A DNA stretch of 64,000 nt from Nocardia sp. NBC_00565 (GTDB lineage: Bacteria > Actinomycetota > Actinomycetes > Mycobacteriales > Mycobacteriaceae), in contig NZ_CP107785.1 in assembly GCF_036345915.1 (NCBI RefSeq), positions 8,184,001 through 8,248,000 of the forward strand, in the 5' to 3' direction. Below the pieces are notes generated by a model. That model was not told where the DNA came from. It saw only the letters and a list, made by a program, of their open reading frames with translations, and did no database searches. The translations under genes were made by a program, and so were the position numbers. Shown here one piece after another: positions 54,607 to 62,250 of this stretch. Within the stretch, counting starts at the first letter, position 1. Each line of letters opens with the position of its first letter.

Positions 54607-54680
54607 GTGGGTGTAGCTCAGGTGGTTAGAGCGCCTGGTTGTGGTCCAGGAGGTCGCCGGTTCGAATCCGGTCACTCACC
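54607..54680 (+). tRNA. tRNA-His (anticodon GUG)
   Basis: Cloverleaf by eye: acceptor GTGGGTG with CACTCAC (one G-T pair), D arm GCTC-N9-GAGC, anticodon arm CCTGG-TTGTGGT-CCAGG with anticodon GTG, variable AGGTC, T arm GCCGG-TTCGAAT-CCGGT (one G-T pair) and discriminator C. The base before the acceptor (54606) is G, which would serve as the extra G-1 of tRNA-His opposite the discriminator C. CCA is not encoded. Confidence 0.95.
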
Positions 54681-54694
54681 CTCGGGCGGTGGGG

Positions 54695-55741
54695 TTATCG
54701 GGTGATGCGCCAGGTGATGCCGAATTGGCTGAGGGAGTTCAGGAAGTCGGTGGGGTCGAAGGCTTCGGCGGGGGCCAGGACGCCGGGGGCGGCGCTGCCG
54801 TTGGTGAGCCGGGCGGCGACTTCCACGGCCATGAGTGCGGAGTCGACGTAGGCGTCGCGGCCGCTCACCACGCCGCGCACCGTATTGCCGTCCGCCGCAT
54901 AGGAGTCGACCACCAGATCGTAGGTCAGTCCCGGAGTCGGTTCCTCGGGCAGTGATTCGACGATCTCGGCGGTGAAGCTCGACAGTTGGCTGTGGAAGGC
55001 GGTCTCCAGAACGCCCTCGACATAGGAGACGTTCGTGTGCCGGGGGAGGGTGAGCACCGGCGGCTGCGGAAACTTCGACACGGCAGTGGGTTCGGTGTCG
55101 CCGGGGAAGGTCATCTCGGCATGCCGTGTGGTCGTGCCGGTGCGCAACTCGCCTTCCTGGTAATGCCAACCGCCGCTGCGGAACCAGTCGAGGCTCGCCA
55201 GCACCGTCCGTGCGCTGCCCTTGGATCCGTGGCCTTCGCTCGTGCCGTGCAGGCTGATCGAGATCTCCACCGGGCCGGTGAGGCGTTGGGCGGTCAGGTG
55301 GCCGAGCAGGTCGCCCGGGATATTGCTGTTGGTGATGCCGGGGACCGCCGTCACTCCGGCCGCCTCGGCGCGCGCCGCGTACTCGTCGAAAACACGTTTG
55401 ATGAACAGCTGCTCACCGGACATATCGGTGTAGTGCGCACCCGCGTCGATCGCGGCGGCGACCACCGCCTCGCCGAAGCTCACGTAGGCGGGCAGGCTGC
55501 TGATCACCGCGTCGGCACCGGTGAACGCGGCGACCAGGGCTTGGTGGTCATCGAGGTCGGCAAGCCGGATCTCCGCGTCGGGGATGCCCGCGGCCGCCGC
55601 GGCGGTATGCAGCCGATCGGCGTTGCGGCCCACCAGGATCGGCGTTATGCCGCGACGGTTCAGTTCGGTGAGGAGGTGGCCACCCGTGACGCCGGTGGCG
55701 CCGTAGATGGCGATTGTGACGGTGTCTTTCGTCGTTGTCAT
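54695..55741 (-). CDS. saccharopine dehydrogenase-like NAD(P)-binding protein
   Basis: 348 residues from ATG 55741. The N-terminal Rossmann fold shows AIYGATGVTGGHLLTELNRRG and ADAVISSLPAYVSFGEAVVAAAIDAGAHYTDMSGEQLFI, as in the saccharopine dehydrogenase or trans-acting enoyl reductase superfamily. No lysine-pathway signatures are present, so it is probably an oxidoreductase of lipid or secondary metabolism. It is divergent from an AraC regulator, which probably controls it. It ends 14 bp from the tRNA-His gene. Confidence 0.85.
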   Translation of the reverse strand: MTTTKDTVTIAIYGATGVTGGHLLTELNRRGITPILVGRNADRLHTAAAAAGIPDAEIRLADLDDHQALVAAFTGADAVISSLPAYVSFGEAVVAAAIDAGAHYTDMSGEQLFIKRVFDEYAARAEAAGVTAVPGITNSNIPGDLLGHLTAQRLTGPVEISISLHGTSEGHGSKGSARTVLASLDWFRSGGWHYQEGELRTGTTTRHAEMTFPGDTEPTAVSKFPQPPVLTLPRHTNVSYVEGVLETAFHSQLSSFTAEIVESLPEEPTPGLTYDLVVDSYAADGNTVRGVVSGRDAYVDSALMAVEVAARLTNGSAAPGVLAPAEAFDPTDFLNSLSQFGITWRITR

Positions 55742-55806
55742 GGATACGACACTATGGGCGACAAATGAGTATATGAATGGCTGAACAACTCGATCAGATG
55801 TCTGAA

Positions 55807-55824
55807 ACGCTCATCAGGGAGCGT
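55807..55824. promoter_or_regulatory. inverted repeat before the AraC gene
   Basis: ACGCTC at 55807-55812 and GAGCGT at 55819-55824 flank a 6-bp centre, within the 94 bp between the divergent reductase and AraC genes. It is a candidate operator for the AraC protein or for autoregulation; AraC sites are more often direct repeats, so this is tentative. Confidence 0.4.
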
Positions 55825-55835
55825 ATGGTTAACGG

Positions 55836-56756
55836 GTGGACATTCTCAGCGAAACCATCGCGGCAATCCGCACGGGCAACCCGACCTCCGGCCTGTTCAT
55901 CCGGCACGCACCATGGGGACGCGCCTACCCGGTCGTACCGGGCGCGGGTTTCCATGTGGTGCTACAGGGTTCATGCTGGGTGGTGCCGCCCGGCGGCGAA
56001 CCGATCGCCCTCGGCGTCGGCGACGTCTTGTTCATGCCGCGCGGCGCCGACCACGATCTGGTCGACCGCCTCGACAGCCCGGTCACCGAACAGGCCAAGC
56101 CAGGTGAGCCGCGCGAGCTCACCGGCCCCGGCGCACGCGCCGTATTGCTTTGTGGCGCATACGAACTCGGCAGACAGCGCAGCCATCCACTGCTCGACGA
56201 ACTCCCCGAATTCATCCATCTCCCGGCACGTCCCGGCCGCCACCCGTCCTTGCGCGCCGCCGTCGACCTGCTCGCCGCCGAGGTCGCCGAACCGAAACAG
56301 GGCAGCGATGCCGCCGTCCCCGCCATCCTGGAGACTCTGCTCCTGTTCATCCTGCGCGCCTGGTTCGACGAACAAGCCGCCGATGAACCGGCCACCGGCT
56401 GGGCCGGCGCCTTCGCCGACCCGGCGGTCGCCGCCGCCCTGCGCGCCGTACACGAAGAGCCGGCCCGCACCTGGACCGTCCCCGACCTCAGCGATATCGC
56501 CGGCGTCTCCCGCGCCACCCTGGCCCGTCGCTTCACCGCCACCGTCGGCGAACCGCCCTTGGCCTATGTCACCCGCTGGCGCATGCTCACCGCGGCCCGT
56601 CTCCTGCGCGACACCGACGGCTCCCTCGGCACGGTGGCCCGGAAGGTCGGCTACGCCTCCGAATTCGCCTTCGCCAAGGCGTTCAAACGCGAATACGGGC
56701 TGGCTCCAGGCCAATACCGCCGCGCCGAAGACAAACCACCCCTGGTCGCGGTATGA
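55836..56756 (+). CDS. AraC-family regulator with cupin sensor domain
   Basis: 306 residues from GTG 55836. An N-terminal cupin (AraC_binding or cupin_6 type) reads GLFIRHAPWGRAYPVVPGAGFHVVLQGSCWVVPPGGEPIALGVGDVLFMPRGADHDLVD. The C-terminal HTH pair includes WTVPDLSDIAGVSRATLARRFTATVGEPPLAYVTRWRMLTAARLL and VARKVGYASEFAFAKAFKREYGLAPGQYRR. This is the family in which the sensor domain often binds a small aromatic or carbonyl compound. The divergent dehydrogenase 54695-55741 is the obvious target. Confidence 0.92.
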   Translation: MDILSETIAAIRTGNPTSGLFIRHAPWGRAYPVVPGAGFHVVLQGSCWVVPPGGEPIALGVGDVLFMPRGADHDLVDRLDSPVTEQAKPGEPRELTGPGARAVLLCGAYELGRQRSHPLLDELPEFIHLPARPGRHPSLRAAVDLLAAEVAEPKQGSDAAVPAILETLLLFILRAWFDEQAADEPATGWAGAFADPAVAAALRAVHEEPARTWTVPDLSDIAGVSRATLARRFTATVGEPPLAYVTRWRMLTAARLLRDTDGSLGTVARKVGYASEFAFAKAFKREYGLAPGQYRRAEDKPPLVAV

Positions 56757-56781
56757 CCCTCGATCGCAATCGTCGAGCACC

Positions 56782-57534
56782 TCAGCTGAAGGGCGTCTTC
56801 GGACGTTCCTGTAGGTCGCCGTCGAGGTAGATGTCGACTTTTTCGTTGTAGAAGCAGACCAGTCCGGCGATTTTTTGGCTCTCGGGCAGCGGCGTCCGGT
56901 AGCCCCACACGTAGTCCGGATATTCGTGGTCGGCGATGTGGACGGTCCAGTAGTCGGCGGTGCCCTTGTAGGGGCAGCTGGTGTGCGTCGGCGACGGCTT
57001 CAGCAGGTCCAATCGGACGTCGGGCAGCGGCAGATAATACCGTGCGGGGAGGCCGGTTTCGAACAGGATGCGGGGTGAGTGGGAGTCGGCGACAGTGGTG
57101 CCGTCGATTTCCACGCGGACGTGGCGGGAGCTGGCGAGGATGTCGACCCGGGAATACGGGTCGCGGGCGTGCACGTAGACCGGCTCGTCCTCCTCGAACC
57201 ACTCGTCCATGGCATTCCACTCCAGCCGCACGAGCTCGTTCAGCTCGGGCAGCGGGGAGTCGTGATAGCGCAGTGCCGCGCCCGCCGCGGTGGCGCCGTC
57301 GACAACCACGTCGTATCCGGTGGCCGTGCCGCGGCTGGGGGAATTCTTGCTGGTGCCGTTCGGCTCGAGCTTCGCGTGCAGATCCGCGACCGGCAGATAG
57401 TAGGTCGGGTAGTGCGGGCTCTCCCACACCAGGACCGGCCGGGCGGTATCGGCGACCAGTTGGCCGCCTAGATAGACCCGGACGCGCTTCTGGCTGGTCG
57501 CTACCTTGACCCGACCGCGCATGTCATCAGTCAT
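56782..57534 (-). CDS. tandem DUF427 protein
   Basis: 250 residues with two DUF427 domains, a beta-rich fold. The first is RVKVATSQKRVRVYLGGQLVADTARPVLVWESPHYPTYYLPVADL and the second VEIDGTTVADSHSPRILFETGLPARYYLPLPDVRLDLLKPS, followed by TSCPYKGTADYWTV and the closing ICFYNEKVDIYLDG-like strand. DUF427 is common in actinobacteria and fungi and has no firm function. ATG 57534 and ATG 57522 are both possible. It converges on the AraC gene. Confidence 0.88.
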   Translation of the reverse strand: MTDDMRGRVKVATSQKRVRVYLGGQLVADTARPVLVWESPHYPTYYLPVADLHAKLEPNGTSKNSPSRGTATGYDVVVDGATAAGAALRYHDSPLPELNELVRLEWNAMDEWFEEDEPVYVHARDPYSRVDILASSRHVRVEIDGTTVADSHSPRILFETGLPARYYLPLPDVRLDLLKPSPTHTSCPYKGTADYWTVHIADHEYPDYVWGYRTPLPESQKIAGLVCFYNEKVDIYLDGDLQERPKTPFS

Positions 57535-57567
57535 ACTCTCCGACCGTACTCCGGCTCGGTTACTCGA

Positions 57568-58026
57568 CTACCGCCCCGACGGCAGGTGCTTCGGTAACGA
57601 ATTCTTCAGGGCTTCCAGCAGTTCCTTCATATCGGTCTCCAGGCGAGCCAGCCGATCGATATCGAAAGCGGCCAGCCCGGGCGCCATCGCCTCGCCGAAG
57701 GCGCGGCGCGCCTCGGTCAATCGGGTACGTCCGGCCGGGGTGAGCTCGACGACGACGGCCCGGGAATCATCCGGGTCCTTGTGCCGGGCAGCGAAACCAT
57801 CCGCGACGAGCTTACCGATCAGCGCCGTTGCCGCCGGTTGGGAACATCGATCGATACGGGCGAATTCGCTGACCCGCACGGCACCGTGTTCGTCGAGCAC
57901 CGCAAGTGCTCGCATCACCGCGCGTGGTAGGTCGTCACCGCTGATCACCCCGGCCAGCCGGGTCAGCCGACCTGCGGTGACGAGTAGGTTGACCACGATG
58001 TCATCTGCCACCTGAGCCTGCTGCAC
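57568..58026 (-). CDS. MarR-family transcriptional regulator
   Basis: 152 residues from GTG 58026 (a second in-frame GTG at 58011). Winged helix: LAVLDEHGAVRVSEFARIDRCSQPAATALIGKLVADGFAARHKDPDDSRAVVVELTPAG, with the usual wing of Asp/Arg residues. The DNA just upstream (58027-58053, AATATTATTACATACGCTAAC) is strikingly AT-rich for this genome and could hold its promoter and operator. The DUF427 gene lies downstream on the same strand with 33 bp between them; they may be one unit. Ligand unknown. Confidence 0.88.
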   Translation of the reverse strand: MQQAQVADDIVVNLLVTAGRLTRLAGVISGDDLPRAVMRALAVLDEHGAVRVSEFARIDRCSQPAATALIGKLVADGFAARHKDPDDSRAVVVELTPAGRTRLTEARRAFGEAMAPGLAAFDIDRLARLETDMKELLEALKNSLPKHLPSGR

Positions 58027-58101
58027 AGAATATTATTACATACGCTAACTATCTGTGCGGGCGTGGAGGTCATAATGCGGCACCGACCTGCGCAAACGAT
58101 A

Positions 58102-58133
58102 GCGCCCCGGGGAGTGGGACTCCACCGGGGCGC
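58102..58133 (-). terminator. terminator of the fad operon
   Basis: GCGCCCCGG-GGAGT at 58102-58115 pairs with ACTCC-A-CCGGGGCGC at 58119-58133, a 14-bp stem with one bulge around a GGG loop. It lies 7 bp beyond the stop of the last acyl-CoA dehydrogenase gene of the minus-strand operon. Confidence 0.85.
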
Positions 58134-58140
58134 ATAACGA

Positions 58141-59190
58141 CTACGCGGGCTGAGTCAGTGGCCTGCGTGGTTGCCCGAACAGCTGCGCATCGCCGTGCGC
58201 CCGTTTGAAGAACAGATGCGCGTCGTGTTCCCAGGTAATGGCGATCCCGCCGTGCAACTGCACCATCTCCGCGACGATGGTCGTGAACGCCTCCGAACAC
58301 TGCACCCGCGCCGCCCAGACATCCTCCGCCGCCGACGGGCTCTGCTCCGCCACCGCGACCGTCGCCGCCCGCGAGGCGGATTTGGCCGATTCCACCAGCA
58401 CATACATATCCGCCATGCGGTGCTTGAGCGCCTGAAAACTGCCGATCGCCCGCCCGAACTGCACACGGGATTTGGTGTACTCGACCGTCATCTCCAGGCA
58501 GTACTCGGCCGCGCCCACCTGTTCGGCAGCCACTGCCGCCCAAGCGATTTCATGCAGGCGCGCGGTGATGACCACAGGATCCGCGGCACCGAGCCGCCGC
58601 GCGGGCACCGCGGCGAAGGTGACTTCGGCGAGCTTGCGGGTCGGGTCCATGGTCGGGACGGCGCGCCGGGTCACGCCGACGGCACCCGCCTCGACTTCGA
58701 ACAGTCCGATCGAGGTAACCACGACAAGAGTGTCGGCATTCAACCCGTCGAGTACGTAATGCGCTGTACCGGACAATGTTCCGTCCTCGGCGTGCACACC
58801 GGGCTCATCCCAACCGCCTGCCCCCGCCCAGCACACCGCGATCGTGCGAGTACCTTCGGCAACCTCGGGCAGCAGCCGCTCACACGCCTCGGTGTCGCCC
58901 GACAGCAACACCGCCTGCGCACCGAGCACCGCCGAACCGAGCATCGGCACCCCGGCCAGCGTGCGCCCCAATTCGCCTACCACCAGCAGCGATTCGAACA
59001 GACTCGCACCGAACCCGCCGTATTCCTCCGGAATCGCCAGCGCGCCGACACCGATCTGCTCGCACAGCAGCCGCCACAGGTTCTCGTCGTAGCCGAGTTC
59101 TGTCGCCATTCCGGCGCGGACCGCGGCCGACCCGGCATGCTTGCCGAGCAGCGCACGCACCGACTCGGTGAACTCCTGCAGCTCATTCAT
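58141..59190 (-). CDS. fadE33: acyl-CoA dehydrogenase small subunit, FadE33-like
   Basis: 349 residues from ATG 59190, which overlaps the stop of the preceding gene (ATGA). ACAD fold with FAD/substrate helices: VGALAIPEEYGGFGASLFESLLVVGELGRTLA near the N-terminus, EYTKSRVQFGRAIGSFQALKHRMADMY and a C-terminal HGGIAITWEHDAHLFFKRAH. The Glu of TWEHD sits where many ACADs have the catalytic base. In mycobacteria FadE33 pairs with FadE31 as a heterotetramer in degradation of steroid CD-ring remnants. The assignment rests on operon position after fadE31 and fadE32 homologues. Confidence 0.82.
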   Translation of the reverse strand: MNELQEFTESVRALLGKHAGSAAVRAGMATELGYDENLWRLLCEQIGVGALAIPEEYGGFGASLFESLLVVGELGRTLAGVPMLGSAVLGAQAVLLSGDTEACERLLPEVAEGTRTIAVCWAGAGGWDEPGVHAEDGTLSGTAHYVLDGLNADTLVVVTSIGLFEVEAGAVGVTRRAVPTMDPTRKLAEVTFAAVPARRLGAADPVVITARLHEIAWAAVAAEQVGAAEYCLEMTVEYTKSRVQFGRAIGSFQALKHRMADMYVLVESAKSASRAATVAVAEQSPSAAEDVWAARVQCSEAFTTIVAEMVQLHGGIAITWEHDAHLFFKRAHGDAQLFGQPRRPLTQPA

Positions 59191-60218
59191 GCGGTACCCC
59201 GCAACGCACGCTCCCGAACCACTTCGTCGCGCAGCGCCCGAGCGATCCGCGAGCGGTGCAGATCCGGTGTGCCCCAAGCCGACCGGAGTGCGGTCACCTT
59301 GGTCAACCACAGTGACAGGTCGTACTCGGCGGTGTACCCGATCGCGCCGTGCACCTGTAGCGCCGCCCGCGCCGCGCGATACGCCGCGTCACCACAGGCG
59401 ATCACAGCCGCCGACACATCGCGGCTGCGCGTCGACTCTCCCATGGTGAGCGCCGCACGGTAGAGCAGCGGCTCCGCCAGATCCAGCCCGATCAGCACAT
59501 CGGCCAACTTCTGCTTCACGGCCTGGAATTCACCGATCGGCTTGCCGAACTGCTTGCGTTGCTTGGCATATTCGGTCGCGGCCGCCAATAGCGCCCGACC
59601 CGCGCCGAGCAGCTGTGCGGCATTCGCCAGTGCCCCGGTATCGAATGCGACCGCAACGGCTTCCGGCACCTGATCGCCCTCGGCGACCACGTCATCGGCT
59701 TCCACAACGAACAGCCGCCGCGCCGGATCGACCGACCGCATCAGACCCGCTCGATGCGCCGTGCATACCTTATTGCCGTCCGCGATCAACACCACCTCGG
59801 CGGTATCCGCGTCCAACGCGACCCTGCCGTGCTCGGGTGCGGCGAACGCCAGTGTGCCCAGCGCCGCGCCGTCCGCGAAACCGGGCAGCCAACGCGCGGC
59901 CAGCGCGGTATCCGGAAGGGCTTGCAGCAGTGCGGGTATCGCGGCGGCCGTCTCCACCAGCGGTCCGGGCGCGGCGGCCCGGCCGATCTCCTGGAACGCG
60001 ACGACCAGATCGATCGGCTCCGCGCCGACGCCGCCGTGACGCTCCTCGACGGCAAGGCCGAACACGCCCGCACCGGCCAGCTGCCGGATGAGTCCGCGGC
60101 CGGGCCGGGGATCGCCGGTGGCCCACGCGCGCACCGCGGCAGGTGTCCGCCCGGCATCCAGCAGCTTGCGCAGGCTGGTGCCGAAGTCGAGTTGTTCCGG
60201 GCTGAGCGCGAATCTCAT
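59187..60218 (-). CDS. fadE32: acyl-CoA dehydrogenase small subunit, FadE32-like
   Basis: 343 residues from ATG 60218, overlapping the previous stop (ATGA). ACAD-type sequence: MRFALSPEQLDFGTSLRKLL, GVFGLAVEERHGGVGAEPIDLVVAFQEIGRAAAPGP, EYAKQRKQFGKPIGEFQAVKQKLADVLIGLDLAEPLLYRAAL, and a C-terminal HGAIGYTAEYDLSLWLTKVTAL. As in the adjacent subunit, a Glu (TAEYD) occupies the likely base position. It probably forms an alpha2beta2 dehydrogenase with the FadE31-like protein. Its role is in late steps of steroid (HIP) catabolism. Confidence 0.82.
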   Translation of the reverse strand: MRFALSPEQLDFGTSLRKLLDAGRTPAAVRAWATGDPRPGRGLIRQLAGAGVFGLAVEERHGGVGAEPIDLVVAFQEIGRAAAPGPLVETAAAIPALLQALPDTALAARWLPGFADGAALGTLAFAAPEHGRVALDADTAEVVLIADGNKVCTAHRAGLMRSVDPARRLFVVEADDVVAEGDQVPEAVAVAFDTGALANAAQLLGAGRALLAAATEYAKQRKQFGKPIGEFQAVKQKLADVLIGLDLAEPLLYRAALTMGESTRSRDVSAAVIACGDAAYRAARAALQVHGAIGYTAEYDLSLWLTKVTALRSAWGTPDLHRSRIARALRDEVVRERALRGTA

Positions 60219-61357
60219 CGGCTGCTCCCTCTCGGTAGTCCGAGCAGCCGCTCGGCGATGATATTGCGCTGAATCTCGTTGGTACCGGCGTAGATCGGGC
60301 CGGACAGCGAGAAGAGATAGCCGTCGGTCCACGGCCCGGACCGTTCGGCGGCGCCGCCGAGCACGTCCAACGCGGTTTCGTGCATGGCGATATCGAGTTC
60401 GGACCAGAACACCTTGGTGATCGACGATTCCGCGCCGAGTTTGCCGCCCTCGTTCAACCGGGTGACCGTGCCGAAGGTGTGCAGCCGATACGCTTCGCTG
60501 CCGATCCAGGCGTCCACCACCGCGTCGCGCTGTGCGGTATTGGTGCGATCGCTGGAGTCGAGCCACAGATCGATCAGCCGCTGTGCGGTCGCGCTGAAGC
60601 GGCCCGGGCTGCGCAGCGACAGCCCGCGCTCATTGCTCGATGTACTCATCGCGACTCGCCAGCCCGCACCGGGCTCGCCGATCACATCGCGATCCGGGAC
60701 GAAGACGTCGTCGAGGAAGATCTCCGCGAAGCCGGGTTCCCCGTCCAACTGCGGAATCGGCCGCACCGAAACACCATCCGCCGACAGCGGGAACATCACA
60801 TAGGTGAGTCCGCGATGCCGTTCGGCCTCGGGATCGCTGCGGAACAGCCCGAATGCCCAGTCCGCGAACGACGCTCGCGAACTCCAGGTCTTCTGTCCGC
60901 TCAGCAGCCAGCCGCCGGTGGTGCGGCGCGCGGTCGAGCGGATACCGGCGAGATCGCTGCCCGCCTCCGGCTCGGACCAGGCCTGCGCCCAGATATCGTC
61001 ACCGCGCGCCATCCGCGGCATGATCCGATCCAGCTGTTCGGGCGTACCGTGCTCGAAAAGTGTTGGCGCCAACAGGAAGATGCCGTTCTGACTGACTCGC
61101 CCCGGCGCGCCGGCGGCGTAGTACTCCTGCTCGAAGAGCACCCACTCCAGCAGTGAGGCGTCCCGGCCGCCGTACTCGCGCTGCCAGGAGACGACCGAAA
61201 GGCGCGCGTCGGCGAGGGTGCGTTCCCATGCGCGATGCGCCTCGAAACCGGCCTTGGTATCCATCGAGGGCAGCGGTTGGGCGGGTTTGTTGGCGGCGAG
61301 GAAATCCCGGACCTCCTGCTGGAATTCCCGAGTCGCCTGATCTAGCTCCAGATCCAC
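60215..61357 (-). CDS. fadE31: acyl-CoA dehydrogenase large subunit, FadE31-like
   Basis: 380 residues from GTG 61357, which overlaps the stop of the crotonase gene by one base (TAGTG). Full ACAD fold: REYGGRDASLLEWVLFEQEYYAAGAP, WAQAWSEPEAGSDLAGIRSTARRTTGGWLLSGQKTWSSRASFADW (flavin and substrate site), and SGPIYAGTNEIQRNIIAERLLGLP at the C-terminus, the FAD-contact motif. At the classical catalytic position (YEGT in medium-chain ACADs) it has YAGT, so the base must come from elsewhere or from the partner subunit. It is the expected common partner of FadE32 and FadE33. Confidence 0.85.
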   Translation of the reverse strand: MDLELDQATREFQQEVRDFLAANKPAQPLPSMDTKAGFEAHRAWERTLADARLSVVSWQREYGGRDASLLEWVLFEQEYYAAGAPGRVSQNGIFLLAPTLFEHGTPEQLDRIMPRMARGDDIWAQAWSEPEAGSDLAGIRSTARRTTGGWLLSGQKTWSSRASFADWAFGLFRSDPEAERHRGLTYVMFPLSADGVSVRPIPQLDGEPGFAEIFLDDVFVPDRDVIGEPGAGWRVAMSTSSNERGLSLRSPGRFSATAQRLIDLWLDSSDRTNTAQRDAVVDAWIGSEAYRLHTFGTVTRLNEGGKLGAESSITKVFWSELDIAMHETALDVLGGAAERSGPWTDGYLFSLSGPIYAGTNEIQRNIIAERLLGLPRGSSR

Positions 61358-62250
61358 TACGCTGTCCCGTTCTGCTCGGACTTCGGCTGTGTCGCATTGG
61401 CCTTCATCGATTTGGCGTTCATCCCGCCCAGCGGGTCCGCACCGACCTCGGCATTGTGCGCGTGCGCGAAGTGATGCAGGCCGAACACCGAATCCATACC
61501 CGCGCGCATGCCCATCAGATCCTCGGCCTGGTTGACCGCCTTCTTGGTCAGTGCGAGCCCGAATTGCGGCATGGTGGCGATCTTTTCGGCCAGTGCGAGG
61601 GTTTCGTTCTCGAGTTCGTCGCGCGGCACGACCCGATTGACCATGCCCCACTCCTTGGCCTGCGCCGCGTCGAACCGGTCCCCGGTGAACAGGAACTCCT
61701 TGGCCGCGCGCGGCCCCATCACCCACGGATGCGCGAAGTACTCCACACCCGGAATACCCATGCGGACAACGGGATCGGAGAAGAACGCGTCATCGGCGGC
61801 GATGATCAGATCACAGACCCAGGCCAGCATGAGCCCGCCCGCGATACACGCGCCCTGCACCATGGCGATGGTCGGCTTGGGGATTTCCCGCCAGCGCCGG
61901 CACATGCCGAGGTACACCTCGGTCTCGCGGGCGAAGCGTTGATCGCCACCGACCCGGTCCACATGGTCCCACCACAGCGCTGCCTTGTTCGGGTAGCGCA
62001 CATGGTGATCGCGTCCCGGAGTTCCGATATCGTGCCCGGCGCTGAAGTGTTTGCCGTTGCCCGCCAGCACGATCACCTTGACCTCGGCGTCCTCGACGGC
62101 ACGCTCGAATGCCGCGTCGAGGGCGTAGGTCATCACCGAGTTCTGCGCGTTGCGGTAGTCCGGCCGGTTCAGCGTGACAACGGCGACGGCACCACGCTTT
62201 TCATAGGTGACGACATCTCCTTCATCAGGAACACCGTTCTCCTCGGACAT
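61357..62250 (-). CDS. crotonase-family protein lacking the canonical acid residues
   Basis: 297 residues from ATG 62250, overlapping the fadD3-like stop by one base (TAATG). Crotonase fold: VAVVTLNRPDYRNAQNSVM, VIVLAGNGKHFSAGHDIG (first oxyanion half) and MVQGACIAGGLMLAWVCDLIIAADDAFFSDPVVRMGIPGVEYF. The two hydratase glutamates (GGGCEL and QPE in rat crotonase) are Met and Val here, so simple enoyl-CoA hydration is unlikely. Isomerisation, hydrolysis or ring opening with other residues is more plausible. Its place between fadD3 and fadE31 ties it to steroid CD-ring metabolism; mycobacterial fadD3-fadE31 is not, as I recall, interrupted like this. Confidence 0.85.
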   Translation of the reverse strand: MSEENGVPDEGDVVTYEKRGAVAVVTLNRPDYRNAQNSVMTYALDAAFERAVEDAEVKVIVLAGNGKHFSAGHDIGTPGRDHHVRYPNKAALWWDHVDRVGGDQRFARETEVYLGMCRRWREIPKPTIAMVQGACIAGGLMLAWVCDLIIAADDAFFSDPVVRMGIPGVEYFAHPWVMGPRAAKEFLFTGDRFDAAQAKEWGMVNRVVPRDELENETLALAEKIATMPQFGLALTKKAVNQAEDLMGMRAGMDSVFGLHHFAHAHNAEVGADPLGGMNAKSMKANATQPKSEQNGTA

